Notes: generated by a model from the sequence alone, not told the origin. Positions 29,900 through 40,126 are shown, counted from the stretch's first letter. The stretch is DNA of 60,830 bases from Acidimicrobiia bacterium (GCA_028376655.1 JAONAZ010000006.1:1-60830); one strand, 5' to 3'. Program-made: numbers and translations.

Positions 29900-31165
29900 T
29901 TAAAAGTTAGTATCTAACTCTTCAGTAATATCTTCAATATAAAGACTTTTGAATTCAATATATTGCGTAAGAGCATACCACAAGCTATCGGATCCAATTC
30001 GCCTTTCCATAAGCTCAGAAGCATCATACCTAAAAAGATTTTCCTTAAAAGCAGACCTAATTAAATTAGTCTCATCAATTGTCATCTGGTTTATAAGTGA
30101 ATCAGTTTGAGAATTCATATTTGCAGAAATATATTGAGAATCTTTCTTGCTTAACCAATTCTCTCCAAAGCCTGTTGAAGTAAGACTCTGCATTACATTA
30201 GAAGTATTTGAATTGGTGTTCAATCCGATCACAACATCACCAATGCCTACCATTGCATTTTTATATTTTGCTGAAGGAAGTTTAAAAAAGTTATAATCAA
30301 CACCGTATTTGGCATCCTTTGGAAAATAGTAACTAGTAAAATGGCCAGACCAACTAAACGTGCATGTATTATTTTCATCCAAAAGATTTTTATAATTATT
30401 TCTAAACTCTTTTCTTACGATTCTCTTATGCCCTCCATATACGGCATCTTCAATGAAAATTAATTTTCCAATATCTAAAATTGACATAGTTACTTCTTCT
30501 GAGCTTGATAATTTTTCTTGTTTAAACCAATCATCATAAACAACAGGACCATAATTATGAAGAATCATATCTTCTAACCAATTTGTTGCTATCCAACCAG
30601 TAGATGCACCACTCTCAATATCCATACACCATAAAGGTTTATCTTTTGATGAGTTTTCTTGAGTGTAGGTAATCATTTCTTCATAATCATTAAAGACGGG
30701 TGACCCAATATCTTTATATTTGCTTGTATCGTACCAAACTAAAGAATTAGGAATCACTCTAAACCAAGCTCCATAATTATGATTATCTAAATCTGAAGTT
30801 GTAATATCCACTAAGTGTTGAGAGAAATTATCATCTATAAAAATCTCATCTAAAAGTTTATTAATTGGAACAGCTATACCTCTTTGGCCCAAGTTAACCA
30901 CACCTTGAGGGTTCGGTATCAATGCTAAGTCTAAATTATGATCTGAATTTTCAATAAGATAGGTTTCAATATCACTAAATGTTTTGTACTCAACTTTTAT
31001 TCCTAATTGTTCAGATATTACATCTAACTCTTCAACAAAATATTCTACTTGTGGAAAGTTAGGACCGCCTATAAGGACATCTACTGGCTTATATGCTAAG
31101 AAAGAAAAAATACCTGTGATTGTTATAAATATTGTTACGAATAGAATATTTTTATTTATTCTCAT
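29900..31165 (-). CDS. Extracellular solute-binding protein (family 1-like), no adjacent permease
   Basis: N-term TM/signal; DVLIGGPNFPQVEYFVEELDVISEQLGIKVEYKTFSDIETYL; SBP layout. Confidence 0.75.
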   Translation of the reverse strand: MRINKNILFVTIFITITGIFSFLAYKPVDVLIGGPNFPQVEYFVEELDVISEQLGIKVEYKTFSDIETYLIENSDHNLDLALIPNPQGVVNLGQRGIAVPINKLLDEIFIDDNFSQHLVDITTSDLDNHNYGAWFRVIPNSLVWYDTSKYKDIGSPVFNDYEEMITYTQENSSKDKPLWCMDIESGASTGWIATNWLEDMILHNYGPVVYDDWFKQEKLSSSEEVTMSILDIGKLIFIEDAVYGGHKRIVRKEFRNNYKNLLDENNTCTFSWSGHFTSYYFPKDAKYGVDYNFFKLPSAKYKNAMVGIGDVVIGLNTNSNTSNVMQSLTSTGFGENWLSKKDSQYISANMNSQTDSLINQMTIDETNLIRSAFKENLFRYDASELMERRIGSDSLWYALTQYIEFKSLYIEDITEELDTNF

Positions 31166-31253
31166 AAAAATTTACCTCTTACTTCAGTAATCATATAAAG
31201 ATTTGTTGGTCTTCACAATGAAAGTATTTTTATTTTTTAGATAAATTTACCTG

Positions 31254-31338
31254 TGCCCGGGGGGGGGACTCGAACCCCCACATCCTTTCGAATAACGGAT
31301 TTTAAGTCCGTCGCGTCTACCGATTCCGCCACCCGGGC
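31254..31338 (-). tRNA. tRNA-Leu(UAA)
   Basis: GCCCGGGTGGCGGAATCGGTAGACGCGACGGACTTAAAATCCGT...GGGGGTTCGAGTCCCCC...GGGCA; anticodon TAA, long variable arm; see finding on the G9 homopolymer. Confidence 0.92.
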
Positions 31339-31351
31339 TACCTTATTAAAC

Positions 31352-32251
31352 TTAATAATTTTTTAAGATTAGCCCTTCTAAAATATCACTTTTTGAGACT
31401 TTTAGCTCATCAAAATTAAATTTTTTCATTATATTACAAACTATTAATACTCCTGGTGATAAGGTTTTTGCCCTTTTCGGATCTAATGATGTGTATTTAC
31501 TGATTATCTGTGCTTCAGTCATTAGATTTAGTTGTGAAGATAGATTTGTTATCCATGAGTAAGTTAGGTTTGTTAAATGTATTTCATCTTCGTCATATAT
31601 TTTTTGCTCTAAGTAGATAGATGCTATCGAGGTAAAAGTTCCTGCTACGCCAATCATAAAAGACTCTTGTGTATCAATTTCCCTATTAAGGTTTTGATTA
31701 ATCAATATTTCTGCTTTTTCTTTATCTGACTCACTAAAAGGGTTTATATTAGAAATACGCTCTGTCAAAGAGACAACACCTATATCAAGAGAGTGCACAT
31801 TTGTTCTGTTATCAGCATCATAAATTAACTCTGTACTTCTACCTCCAATATCAACAATGAAGAAATGTTTTTTAATTGAGCTGGCTGATAAAACTCCTAT
31901 AGAAGTTAAATACCCCTCTTCGTCTCCACTAATAACTTGGATTTCTAGATCAAGTTTTTTTCTGATCTCTTCAATAACTTCTTCGGAGTTATGAGCATCT
32001 CTAAATACAGCTGTACCTGTTATAAGGATGTGATCAACACTTTCACTATTAATCTTTTTAAGATACTCCCTTAAAACCTTGATGAGTCGATTTTTGGCAT
32101 CTTTTGAAATTTCATTCGAGTTTTCTAGTCCTTCTGAAGTTTTTGTTACTTTATGTGTCTTGAAGATAGGTGTCAGTTCTCCAGATGAAACATTTGCAAT
32201 TAATAGACGTGTCGAATTTGAACCACAGTCAATTGCTGCGACCTTTACCAT
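31352..32251 (-). CDS. Ppx/GppA phosphatase family protein
   Basis: AAIDCGSNSTRLLIA, FIVDIGGRSTELI, GVAGTFTSIASI. Confidence 0.93.
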   Translation of the reverse strand: MVKVAAIDCGSNSTRLLIANVSSGELTPIFKTHKVTKTSEGLENSNEISKDAKNRLIKVLREYLKKINSESVDHILITGTAVFRDAHNSEEVIEEIRKKLDLEIQVISGDEEGYLTSIGVLSASSIKKHFFIVDIGGRSTELIYDADNRTNVHSLDIGVVSLTERISNINPFSESDKEKAEILINQNLNREIDTQESFMIGVAGTFTSIASIYLEQKIYDEDEIHLTNLTYSWITNLSSQLNLMTEAQIISKYTSLDPKRAKTLSPGVLIVCNIMKKFNFDELKVSKSDILEGLILKNY

Positions 32252-32775
32252 TCGACCTTCCAGGCTTTATTTTTTTCAAGTTGTTCTTCATCGATACATG
32301 GCACTTGACAGTTAAATCCTCCGACTAATTCCTCGACAATCTGTCCGACAATATTCTTCCCAGTAGCTAGTTGGTCAGCTAGGTGTGAATGGAGACATTT
32401 TATACTTTCTCGTGCTCCTCCTACTCCACCGTATGGATGTATCTTTGTTTCTCCATCTATCTGTTGAGTGCGCTCTTCTTCGTAAGAACGTTGTCTTTCA
32501 GACCATTGATTTCCTAGATTTTTATCTTTTTGAATTTGTTTATCCAGCTCTTTAATTAAGCCTGTGGATTCAAGGGATCCTACTTTTTTATTGTACATAG
32601 GACATGAAAGCCAATATGTAGTTGGGAATGGAGTTCCGTCATCTAAATTAGGAGGTACTTTAATGACTACCGGTAAGTTAAAGTGGCATGTTGTAACAAC
32701 ATTTGCAGAACTTCTAAGTTTTCGACCGAGTTGTATTTCTACAACTTGTTTATTGTGATTCATCATTAGTACCAA
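32245..32775 (-). CDS. DUF501 domain-containing protein
   Basis: PTTYWLSCPMYNKKVGSLESTGLI, GVGGARESIKCLHSHLADQLATG; gene order with ppx, divIC, eno. Confidence 0.88.
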   Translation of the reverse strand: MVLMMNHNKQVVEIQLGRKLRSSANVVTTCHFNLPVVIKVPPNLDDGTPFPTTYWLSCPMYNKKVGSLESTGLIKELDKQIQKDKNLGNQWSERQRSYEEERTQQIDGETKIHPYGGVGGARESIKCLHSHLADQLATGKNIVGQIVEELVGGFNCQVPCIDEEQLEKNKAWKVEW

Positions 32776-33148
32776 TGATGAATTCTACAAACAATTCAAA
32801 AGCACTCTTACTTCTTTCACGTCTAATTGTCTCTTCCAAGGGGGTTACAGCCTCTGGGATTTCAAATTTATGAAGAACCTCCCCATCATTACCATATCCA
32901 TGTTCTTGAAGGATTAAATCTAATTTTTCTGGGTCATTTAAATTATCAATTTTTACCTGATAATCATTTATCTCTTGTTTTAGTTCTTCTGAATGCTCAA
33001 TTCTATTTTCCAATGTTGTTTGCATAGACATATAGTTTTTATAGTTAACTTCGTATGTATCAAACACAAAATATAAAGAAGTAAAAGTAATCGTGAATAT
33101 GATAATTTTAGAGCCTACGTTTCTCTTGAAAGTGTTTACTTGATCCAT
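32750..33148 (-). CDS. Septum formation initiator (DivIC/FtsB-like)
   Basis: Single N-terminal TM followed by coiled coil and YGNDGEVLHKFEIPE; position between eno and DUF501. Confidence 0.8.
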   Translation of the reverse strand: MDQVNTFKRNVGSKIIIFTITFTSLYFVFDTYEVNYKNYMSMQTTLENRIEHSEELKQEINDYQVKIDNLNDPEKLDLILQEHGYGNDGEVLHKFEIPEAVTPLEETIRRERSKSAFELFVEFIIGTNDESQ

Positions 33149-34404
33149 TTTTTATTATTAAAGTTGTCTAGTCCAATACTTTCACCGATACGAAGTAGCT
33201 CATTATATTTTGCTGTTCTTTCAGACCTTGCAGGTGCTCCTGTTTTAATTTGCCCACTAGAAGTTCCTGCTACTAGGTGACTAATAAATACATTCTCCGT
33301 TTCACCAGACCTGTGAGAAACCATCGAGGTAAAATCATGTTGATTTGCAAGCGTCATCGTCTCATACGTTTCACTTATACTGCCAACTTGATTAACTTTA
33401 ATTAAAATTGAATTTGCTGATTTCTGCTCTATTCCTTTTTGTAACATTGGAGACTGAGTTACAAATAAATCATCTCCAACAAGCTGAGTAGTTTGACCAA
33501 TTTTTGAGGTCAATTCATTCCAGCCATCCCAGTCATCCTCTGCGAGTCCATCTTCAATTGAAACAATTGGAAATTTCTCGGTAAGGTCTATTAGATAACT
33601 GACCATGTCACTAGAGCTCAGCTCTTGATTCTCAATTAAATATTTACCCTCTTTGTAGAATTCTGATGATGCAGCATCTAAGGCAATTGATACTTGTTCT
33701 TCCATTTTATAATCAGCTTTTTCAACTGCTTCAATTATAATTTTCAATACCTCTTCAGAAGAGTTTAAATTCGGAGCAAATCCACCTTCATCGCCTACAT
33801 TTGTTGCTAGGCCTCTATCTTTAAGTAATTGTTTTAGTGTGTGATATATCTCCACACCAGCTTGCAAAGCAGAATCAAATCGTGCAAAACCATGAGGGAC
33901 AATCATAAATTCTTGAATATCAACTTTGTTGTCTGCATGAGCTCCACCATTCAATATATTCATAAAGGGTACTGGTAAAGAGGGTGTGCCATAAATATTT
34001 GGAACAAGCTCATACATGTGTTTACCTGTTGCATTGGAGTAGGCATTTAAACTCGCCATAGAAACAGCTAAAATTGAGTTAGCACCAAGATTACTTTTAT
34101 TTGCAGTCCCATCAAGCTCAATCATTAACTTATCTAAATTGCTCTGGTCTCCAGCATCTTGGCCATTAAGTAATTCGAAAATTTCTGTATTTACTTTTTC
34201 GACTGCTTTACCGACACCCTTGCCAAGAAAATTACTATCACCATCTCTAAGCTCATGAGCTTCTAATTTTCCAGTTGATGCACCTGATGGTACTGATGCT
34301 CTACCCCATGACCCATCTTCTAGAGTAACTTCAGCTTCCACAGTGGGATTAGCTCTTGAATCTAGGACATACCTAGCGTGAATTTTATTAATATTTGTAT
34401 TCAT
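33136..34404 (-). CDS. eno: Enolase
   Basis: ARYVLDSRANPTVEAEVTLEDG, SVPSGASTG, SIEDGLAEDDWDGW, LIKVNQVGSISET, SHRSGETE. Confidence 0.97.
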   Translation of the reverse strand: MNTNINKIHARYVLDSRANPTVEAEVTLEDGSWGRASVPSGASTGKLEAHELRDGDSNFLGKGVGKAVEKVNTEIFELLNGQDAGDQSNLDKLMIELDGTANKSNLGANSILAVSMASLNAYSNATGKHMYELVPNIYGTPSLPVPFMNILNGGAHADNKVDIQEFMIVPHGFARFDSALQAGVEIYHTLKQLLKDRGLATNVGDEGGFAPNLNSSEEVLKIIIEAVEKADYKMEEQVSIALDAASSEFYKEGKYLIENQELSSSDMVSYLIDLTEKFPIVSIEDGLAEDDWDGWNELTSKIGQTTQLVGDDLFVTQSPMLQKGIEQKSANSILIKVNQVGSISETYETMTLANQHDFTSMVSHRSGETENVFISHLVAGTSSGQIKTGAPARSERTAKYNELLRIGESIGLDNFNNKKWIK

Positions 34405-34441
34405 AACCCTGTTAGTTAAAATTTAACAGAATTTTCTGAGT

Positions 34442-35182
34442 TTACGACTCTATTTGACTATTCTTTGCTTCCTGCCATAAGTCATTGATGTCTGCATCCT
34501 CTTTGTAATTCTTCTCTACATACTTCGCTCTTGTAATAAATTTATCAATAGAGCGTTTTAGCTGAATTTCAGGATCTGCATCCAAGTATCTTGATACATT
34601 TATTAGCGAAAAGTAAACATCACCTAATTCATCTTTTCTATCTTCTAGATTATCTGCCTCTTTCAATTCATTAACCTCAGATATCAAATCCTCTAAAGCA
34701 GCTTCATAGTTTGGATAGGTCAGTTTAAGACTTTTCGCTTTTCTCTGAGCTTTAAATGCTATATTCACAGGAGGTAAGTTCTGATTTAAATCATCAAAAA
34801 TAGAGTTGTTGTCTTGTTGTTTAATTTTCTCCCATTGTTTCTCTACATCTTCTGCAGACTCAAGTTTTATGTCTTCAAAAATGTGAGGGTGTCTCTTTAT
34901 GAGTTTTAAGCGTAGATTTGTCATCACATCAGCCATATTAAAAAATTTCTTCTCTTCAGCTATTTTTGAGTGTAGAAATATTTGTAATAATACATCTCCT
35001 AGTTCATTTTTAAGTTCTTCAAAACTTTCTGTTGAAGTATCTAATTTTGATATGGCATCTAGTAGTTCATAAGATTCCTCAATTAAATGCTTCGCTAGTG
35101 ACTCATGTGTCTGCTCTTTATCCCAAGGACATTCGACCCTTAACTTAGCTACTATTTCAAGGAGCTCATCAAATTCATTCAT
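34442..35182 (-). CDS. mazG: Nucleoside triphosphate pyrophosphohydrolase MazG
   Basis: LRVECPWDKEQTHESLAKHLIEESYELLDAI, ELGDVLLQIFLHSKIAEE. Confidence 0.94.
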   Translation of the reverse strand: MNEFDELLEIVAKLRVECPWDKEQTHESLAKHLIEESYELLDAISKLDTSTESFEELKNELGDVLLQIFLHSKIAEEKKFFNMADVMTNLRLKLIKRHPHIFEDIKLESAEDVEKQWEKIKQQDNNSIFDDLNQNLPPVNIAFKAQRKAKSLKLTYPNYEAALEDLISEVNELKEADNLEDRKDELGDVYFSLINVSRYLDADPEIQLKRSIDKFITRAKYVEKNYKEDADINDLWQEAKNSQIES

Positions 35183-35184
35183 TG

Positions 35185-36192
35185 TTAGCTCTTATTCTTT
35201 ATTTCTAATTGCAATAAATCTTGACTGATTAACCAACTAATAATCTTATGTATGAAACTATCAACATCTATATATTCGATTTTCAAATCCCTTTGTGCTT
35301 TGGAGCCATCATAAACGTGGCCATGAGTCAAAACTCGTACTGACTCTCTACATATTATTGATTCACCAGTTGAAAACAATGCAACTAAATCAAATAGTGG
35401 GCCTGCAGATTTCAGAAGTCCTTTAGGAATATAAATAGGTGAGCCATTCCAGTTTGTTATTTGTTTTACCCTTTTAATGAGTTCCTCTGATGTAACGTGA
35501 AAACTATTTAATACATATCTCTCATTATCGATTCCGTGTAAAAGTGCGTTGTAATGTCCAGTTGTGCAATTATCAATATCAATGATTGAGATGTTATTTT
35601 TCAATAATGGTGGGTATTTCTTGTTTAATGATGAGATTAAAAGTTTGGCTGTTCCTGATACTCGTCCAGGTCCCTGAACAGAGGATGGATTGACAGAAAC
35701 GAATTCAAAATCTTTTTTAAACTTAAATGCCTCTACTTCAGCTTCATATTTAGATTTTTCGTAATTACTTAAAAAGCTACCCCTATGCACCGCATCTTCA
35801 TTACCAGGCAGTCCTTTTTCTTCTCCTAGGGTTACGGCTGAAGAAGTGTAAATGAACTTTTTAATTCCTAACTTGTTTCCAAGATCCAGCATTGATTTTG
35901 TGCCCTCGATATTTATATGAAACATTGCATCTGGATTTTTAGAACACATTTTATTCATTCCAGCTACATGAAAGATTGCATCGATTTTGAAATTTTCTAG
36001 TTGCTCAAATAGTGTTGAGTCAAATAAATCTCCATTGATAGGTGTTACATTTAATTCGCTAAGAATTTTTTTGGTTTCTTCACTTCTGGTGAGTGCAAAA
36101 ATATTATGGCCGTTATCAATTAATTTTTGTAATAATGGTTTCCCAACAACACCTGTAGCACCAGTAATAAAAATATTTTTATAGTCTGTCAT
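35185..36192 (-). CDS. NAD-dependent epimerase/dehydratase family protein
   Basis: FITGATGVVGKPLLQKL, FHVAGMNKMC, SNYEKSKYEAE (YxxxK). Confidence 0.9.
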   Translation of the reverse strand: MTDYKNIFITGATGVVGKPLLQKLIDNGHNIFALTRSEETKKILSELNVTPINGDLFDSTLFEQLENFKIDAIFHVAGMNKMCSKNPDAMFHINIEGTKSMLDLGNKLGIKKFIYTSSAVTLGEEKGLPGNEDAVHRGSFLSNYEKSKYEAEVEAFKFKKDFEFVSVNPSSVQGPGRVSGTAKLLISSLNKKYPPLLKNNISIIDIDNCTTGHYNALLHGIDNERYVLNSFHVTSEELIKRVKQITNWNGSPIYIPKGLLKSAGPLFDLVALFSTGESIICRESVRVLTHGHVYDGSKAQRDLKIEYIDVDSFIHKIISWLISQDLLQLEIKNKS

Positions 36193-36728
36193 TCTGCTGA
36201 GTTATAGGCAGCAAAGTATTGATAGCCTGAAATGTAAGAGAATATCAATGCTAAGTAAACAACGATTGTTGCAAGAGAAACGCCAGCTACGTCTACAGGA
36301 AAGTCCATCAAAACAAATCCGATTGACCAAAACTGTAGGCTGGCCTTTATTTTACCAAGCGGGCTTGGTGGAATTAGTTTTCCCTCATTTCCAGCAAGAC
36401 CTCTTAAGCCAGTAACAATAAACTCTCTGGATATTAATAAAACTGTAATCCATATACTGACTCTATCGATATAGGTAAAACCTATAAATATACAAGTGAC
36501 AAAAAGCTTATCTGCGATTGTGTCCAGAAATGCTCCTGTTTTAGTCGAGACATCCCATTTTCTTGCTAATTTACCATCAAAAAAATCAGTCCATGCAGCT
36601 ATAAATGCAAGGATGGCTGGTGTTAACATAAGTCCACTTTGTGATCCATCTTGTAGAATTAAAAATAATATAACTGGTGAGGAGAAGATTCTAAACCAAG
36701 CTAATAAATCGGGTATTCTCTTCTTCAT
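36189..36728 (-). CDS. pgsA: CDP-alcohol phosphatidyltransferase (PgsA-like)
   Basis: AAWTDFFDGKLARKWDVSTKTGAFLDTIADKLFV (DGxxAR..G...D...D). Confidence 0.9.
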   Translation of the reverse strand: MKKRIPDLLAWFRIFSSPVILFLILQDGSQSGLMLTPAILAFIAAWTDFFDGKLARKWDVSTKTGAFLDTIADKLFVTCIFIGFTYIDRVSIWITVLLISREFIVTGLRGLAGNEGKLIPPSPLGKIKASLQFWSIGFVLMDFPVDVAGVSLATIVVYLALIFSYISGYQYFAAYNSAE

Positions 36729-37325
36729 TTAGATCACATCAATTATTCTTCTCTCGGAAGCATTCTTAATAGCTACCTCTCGATTTTCAGAGAATGCCTC
36801 CATCACATCCAGGGCATCTTCTATAATAAACTCTACTTCTTCTCTCTCATCATTGTGGAACTTTGATAAAACGTAGTGCGCTGGATCGACTCCTTTTGGA
36901 GGTCTTCCTACTCCGATTTTTAATTTCCAATATTCATCTTTATTAAGGTATCGATCAACAGACTTAATACCATTATGACCACCATCTGAACTGCCTTGTT
37001 TAAGTCGCAGTCTTCCAAATGCTAAATCAATATCATCATAAATAATTAGAATATTCTGAGAATCTATATTTTTATTTTTTAAATAAGCTGCAAGAGCATC
37101 TCCAGAGTTATTCATGGAGACCATTGGTCGTAATAGTGTTACGTTATGTTCACCAAATGATGTTTCAGCAGATTGGAACATGCCTGTTTTGTGAGTTTTA
37201 AAACTAGAATCTGTTTTTAGAAGTTTTGTTAAAAGTGTATCGCCACCAATATTGTGTCGAGTGTTCTTATATTTTTCGTCAGGATTCCAAAGGCCAACAA
37301 ATAGGAGTGAGTTGTTATTCAGCAC
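36729..37325 (-). CDS. pth: Peptidyl-tRNA hydrolase
   Basis: KYKNTRHNIGGDTL, IIYDDIDLAFGRLRLKQGSSDGGHNGIKSV; likely GTG start at 37325 overlapping the rplY stop (ORF track start 37394 lies in the L25 tail). Confidence 0.88.
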   Translation of the reverse strand: MLNNNSLLFVGLWNPDEKYKNTRHNIGGDTLLTKLLKTDSSFKTHKTGMFQSAETSFGEHNVTLLRPMVSMNNSGDALAAYLKNKNIDSQNILIIYDDIDLAFGRLRLKQGSSDGGHNGIKSVDRYLNKDEYWKLKIGVGRPPKGVDPAHYVLSKFHNDEREEVEFIIEDALDVMEAFSENREVAIKNASERRIIDVI

Positions 37326-37995
37326 CTTCTGAGGAGTCGTCCCCAGCAGCTTCTTCACTAGATTCACCATCTCCAGATCCTTCTCCTTCTTCACCCTCTA
37401 GGCCTTCACCTAAGATATCTTCTTCTTCAACAGCTGCTCTTGGTAGAGTAACGATGACCATAACTGAATCATCTTCTTCGTTAGCCAAAGTAACTCCCTC
37501 AGGTAGTTCAATATCTGATGCAATAACATTTTCACCCACATTTAAGTGAGAGATTTCAATGTCAAGAGATGTAGGAATGCTTGAAGGTAAGGCACTAATT
37601 CTTAGTGTGTTATTAATAGTTTGTACTAAACCGCCTTCTTCTTTAACGCCGGTTGGTATGCCTAAGTAATTGATTTGAACTTCAGCTTCAACTTTTTGAG
37701 TTAAATCTACTTTAATAAGGTCGACATGTACAAATTGATCTTTATAAGGATGTCTTTGTATTTGTCTCGCTAATGCTGTAACTTTTTCTTTTTCACCAAG
37801 TTCAATATTAAATATGATGTTTGAACCGGCATCAGTTTTTAGTGCATTTGTAAATTCTCTTGCGTCTATATATACAGAAGTAGATTCCATTCCCTGGCCG
37901 TACAAGACTGCAGGTAAAAGGCCCTCTGTTCGTAGTCTTCTTGACTCTGGTGAACCCTTATCTTCTCTAATTGTTGCTTTTAATGTTGCTTCCAT
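37315..37995 (-). CDS. rplY: 50S ribosomal protein L25 / general stress protein Ctc
   Basis: DKGSPESRRLRTEGLLPAVLYGQG, FVHVDLIKVDLTQKVEAEVQI; acidic C-terminal tail. Confidence 0.93.
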   Translation of the reverse strand: MEATLKATIREDKGSPESRRLRTEGLLPAVLYGQGMESTSVYIDAREFTNALKTDAGSNIIFNIELGEKEKVTALARQIQRHPYKDQFVHVDLIKVDLTQKVEAEVQINYLGIPTGVKEEGGLVQTINNTLRISALPSSIPTSLDIEISHLNVGENVIASDIELPEGVTLANEEDDSVMVIVTLPRAAVEEEDILGEGLEGEEGEGSGDGESSEEAAGDDSSEGAE

Positions 37996-38052
37996 AATTT
38001 CCTTAAGAAGTATATAGAGTAATTAAATTTAATTACTAACTAAAGCAGTATT

Positions 38053-38850
38053 TTATGCTTTTTCTGTAGCTTTTCCAACTGATATAACGGCAAATGTTAA
38101 CGTCACAAATGCAAACAAACCTGCAGCTAGATAGCCTTTAGCGATAACATCAATAACCCATCCTTCAACCATAACTGCTCTCATAGCTTCGATAACATAG
38201 GTTGTTGGATTGTAAGCAGAGGCAGTTGCTAGCCATCCTCTAAGTGCTTCTCTTGGCACAAAGGTTGGAGCTAAAAATAAAGCTGGGAAAAATAAGAAGG
38301 ATGCAGCCTGTGCCCCTTGAGAGGATCCCGATCGTACGCCAGCTGCGACAGAGTATCCTGCAAAACCCATCCCCCATAGAAATGCAATTGATAAGACAAC
38401 AAAAAATCCAACTGTTCCTACTGCTGGATCTGCTCCTATGAATTTTCCAATTACCATTATTAGGCCTGCTTGAACTAATACTCTTAATGCCCCAATAAGC
38501 ATTGGGGATAAAATAATTGCCCATTTTGAAATAGGCATACTTTGATATCTCTTAAAAACTCCAGATTCAATGTCTTCTACTAAATAAATACCTGATGCTC
38601 CACCACTTAAAGATGCAGAGACTATGGATACAGGAAGGATAAAGTTAACAAAATTACCATTAGCAAAATCGAAAGGTGTTCCTTCTGCTGAGCCCCCAAA
38701 AACTCCACCAAGAGCTCCATCATATACGAATAAAAAGAACGCAGAAATAAAGATGTTAGGTAGCTCCGCTAGTGGTCTTCTCATGAAACGAAGAACTAAT
38801 CTTTTAGTAAGAATTTGAAGTTGGGTAGCGAATGTTCTTTTTGTTTCCAT
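38053..38850 (-). CDS. ABC-2 type (DrrB-like) transporter permease
   Basis: Six-TM ABC-2 layout, PLAELPNIFISAFFLFVYDGALGG, adjacent DrrA-like ATPase. Confidence 0.88.
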   Translation of the reverse strand: METKRTFATQLQILTKRLVLRFMRRPLAELPNIFISAFFLFVYDGALGGVFGGSAEGTPFDFANGNFVNFILPVSIVSASLSGGASGIYLVEDIESGVFKRYQSMPISKWAIILSPMLIGALRVLVQAGLIMVIGKFIGADPAVGTVGFFVVLSIAFLWGMGFAGYSVAAGVRSGSSQGAQAASFLFFPALFLAPTFVPREALRGWLATASAYNPTTYVIEAMRAVMVEGWVIDVIAKGYLAAGLFAFVTLTFAVISVGKATEKA

Positions 38851-39833
38851 TATCTACCTCTTCTTCTAGATGGCTCTTTTTTTTCTTCAACAGGTTCCTC
38901 AGCACCCTCAAGTCTATATCCCGTTACTTCTAGAAATACATCATCGAGCGTTGGTTTACTTGCAGAGACAGCACTGACTTCAATACCCTCAGCATTTAAC
39001 TGTTTGATATATCCTGGTATTTTTGTTGCGCCATCAGTAACTGTAATTCTTAATTCATCATTGTCTTGTACGGCATCAGTAAACAATTCTTGTGCTTTTT
39101 TAAGATCTTCTTTGGAAGTAAAGGACAGAGTAATGACATCGCCACCAATACTAGCTTTGAGCTCATCAGATGTTCCCTCTGCAACAACAAGTCCTTCATC
39201 TATGATGGCTATTCTATCTGCTAACTCATCAGCCTCTTCAAGGTACTGCGTAGTAAGGATGATCGTAACCCCACTATCTCGAAGTCTTTTAATCTCATCC
39301 CATAACACTCTTCTTGATCCTGGATCAAGACCAGTTGTAGGTTCGTCTAAAAATAAAATCTCTGGTGAGTGTACAAGACTGAGACCTAAATCTAATCGTC
39401 TTTTCATACCACCCGAATAGGTCTTTACTCTTCTATCTGCTGCTTCAGTTAAGCCAACGAGTTCAAGTAACTCCCCTGTTCTGATCTCTGAATCTGCTTT
39501 TGAATAACCCCAGAGTCGACAGGTGGTAAAAAATAATTCACGACCTGTAAGAATTTTATCTATGCCAGTGTCTTGTAAGGCAACACCTATTTTTTCACGT
39601 ACCGCTTTATCTTGAGTTGCGACATCGATGCCTAAAATGGAGGCACTACCGTCAGTGATACTAAGAAGTGTGGTGAGCATTAAGATCGTGGTTGATTTTC
39701 CTGCTCCATTGGGGCCGAGTAGCCCGAAGATTTCTCCTTGCTCAACCTGAAAGCTTACATCTTTTACTGCCTCAACGGTGTCTTGTTTGCTGGTAAAAGT
39801 TTTTTTAATATTCTTAACGTCGACTGCTAACAT
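38850..39833 (-). CDS. DrrA-like ABC transporter ATP-binding protein
   Basis: GPNGAGKSTTI, YSGGMKRRLDLGLSL, LDEPTTGLDPGSRRVLW, C-terminal DrrA extension. Confidence 0.93.
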   Translation of the reverse strand: MLAVDVKNIKKTFTSKQDTVEAVKDVSFQVEQGEIFGLLGPNGAGKSTTILMLTTLLSITDGSASILGIDVATQDKAVREKIGVALQDTGIDKILTGRELFFTTCRLWGYSKADSEIRTGELLELVGLTEAADRRVKTYSGGMKRRLDLGLSLVHSPEILFLDEPTTGLDPGSRRVLWDEIKRLRDSGVTIILTTQYLEEADELADRIAIIDEGLVVAEGTSDELKASIGGDVITLSFTSKEDLKKAQELFTDAVQDNDELRITVTDGATKIPGYIKQLNAEGIEVSAVSASKPTLDDVFLEVTGYRLEGAEEPVEEKKEPSRRRGR

Positions 39834-39882
39834 TTATAACCTATATACAAATACATAGCATACAAGTATCAAGTTTATACTT

Positions 39883-39955
39883 GGCCTCGTAGCTCAGGGG
39901 ATAGAGCACAGGTTTCCTAAACCTGGTGTCGCAAGTTCGAATCTTGCCGAGGCCG
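39883..39955 (+). tRNA. tRNA-Arg(CCU)
   Basis: GGCCTCGTAGCTCAGGGGATAGAGCACAGGTTTCCTAAACCTGGTGTCGCAAGTTCGAATCTTGCCGAGGCCG; 7-bp acceptor pairs, anticodon CCT; followed by C then T-tract. Confidence 0.95.
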
Positions 39956-40126
39956 CTTTTTTTTAACTACATATATATGTGTCCTGTTTACTGACAGATG
40001 ACATTTTAAATACGTTGCAAAAGTCTTTGTAAAAATCATTGAAATAAGTTGTATTCATTGGGCTTTTTAGTGTTTTTGTAAAATAGTTTTGCGACGCGGA
40101 AAGCAGGTATGACAGATGAGATTGCA

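Noticed and set aside
34405-34441. Inverted repeat CTGTTA...TAACAG between mazG and eno as an operator or terminator
   Set aside because: Only 6 bp and AT-rich; expected by chance and no T-tract.
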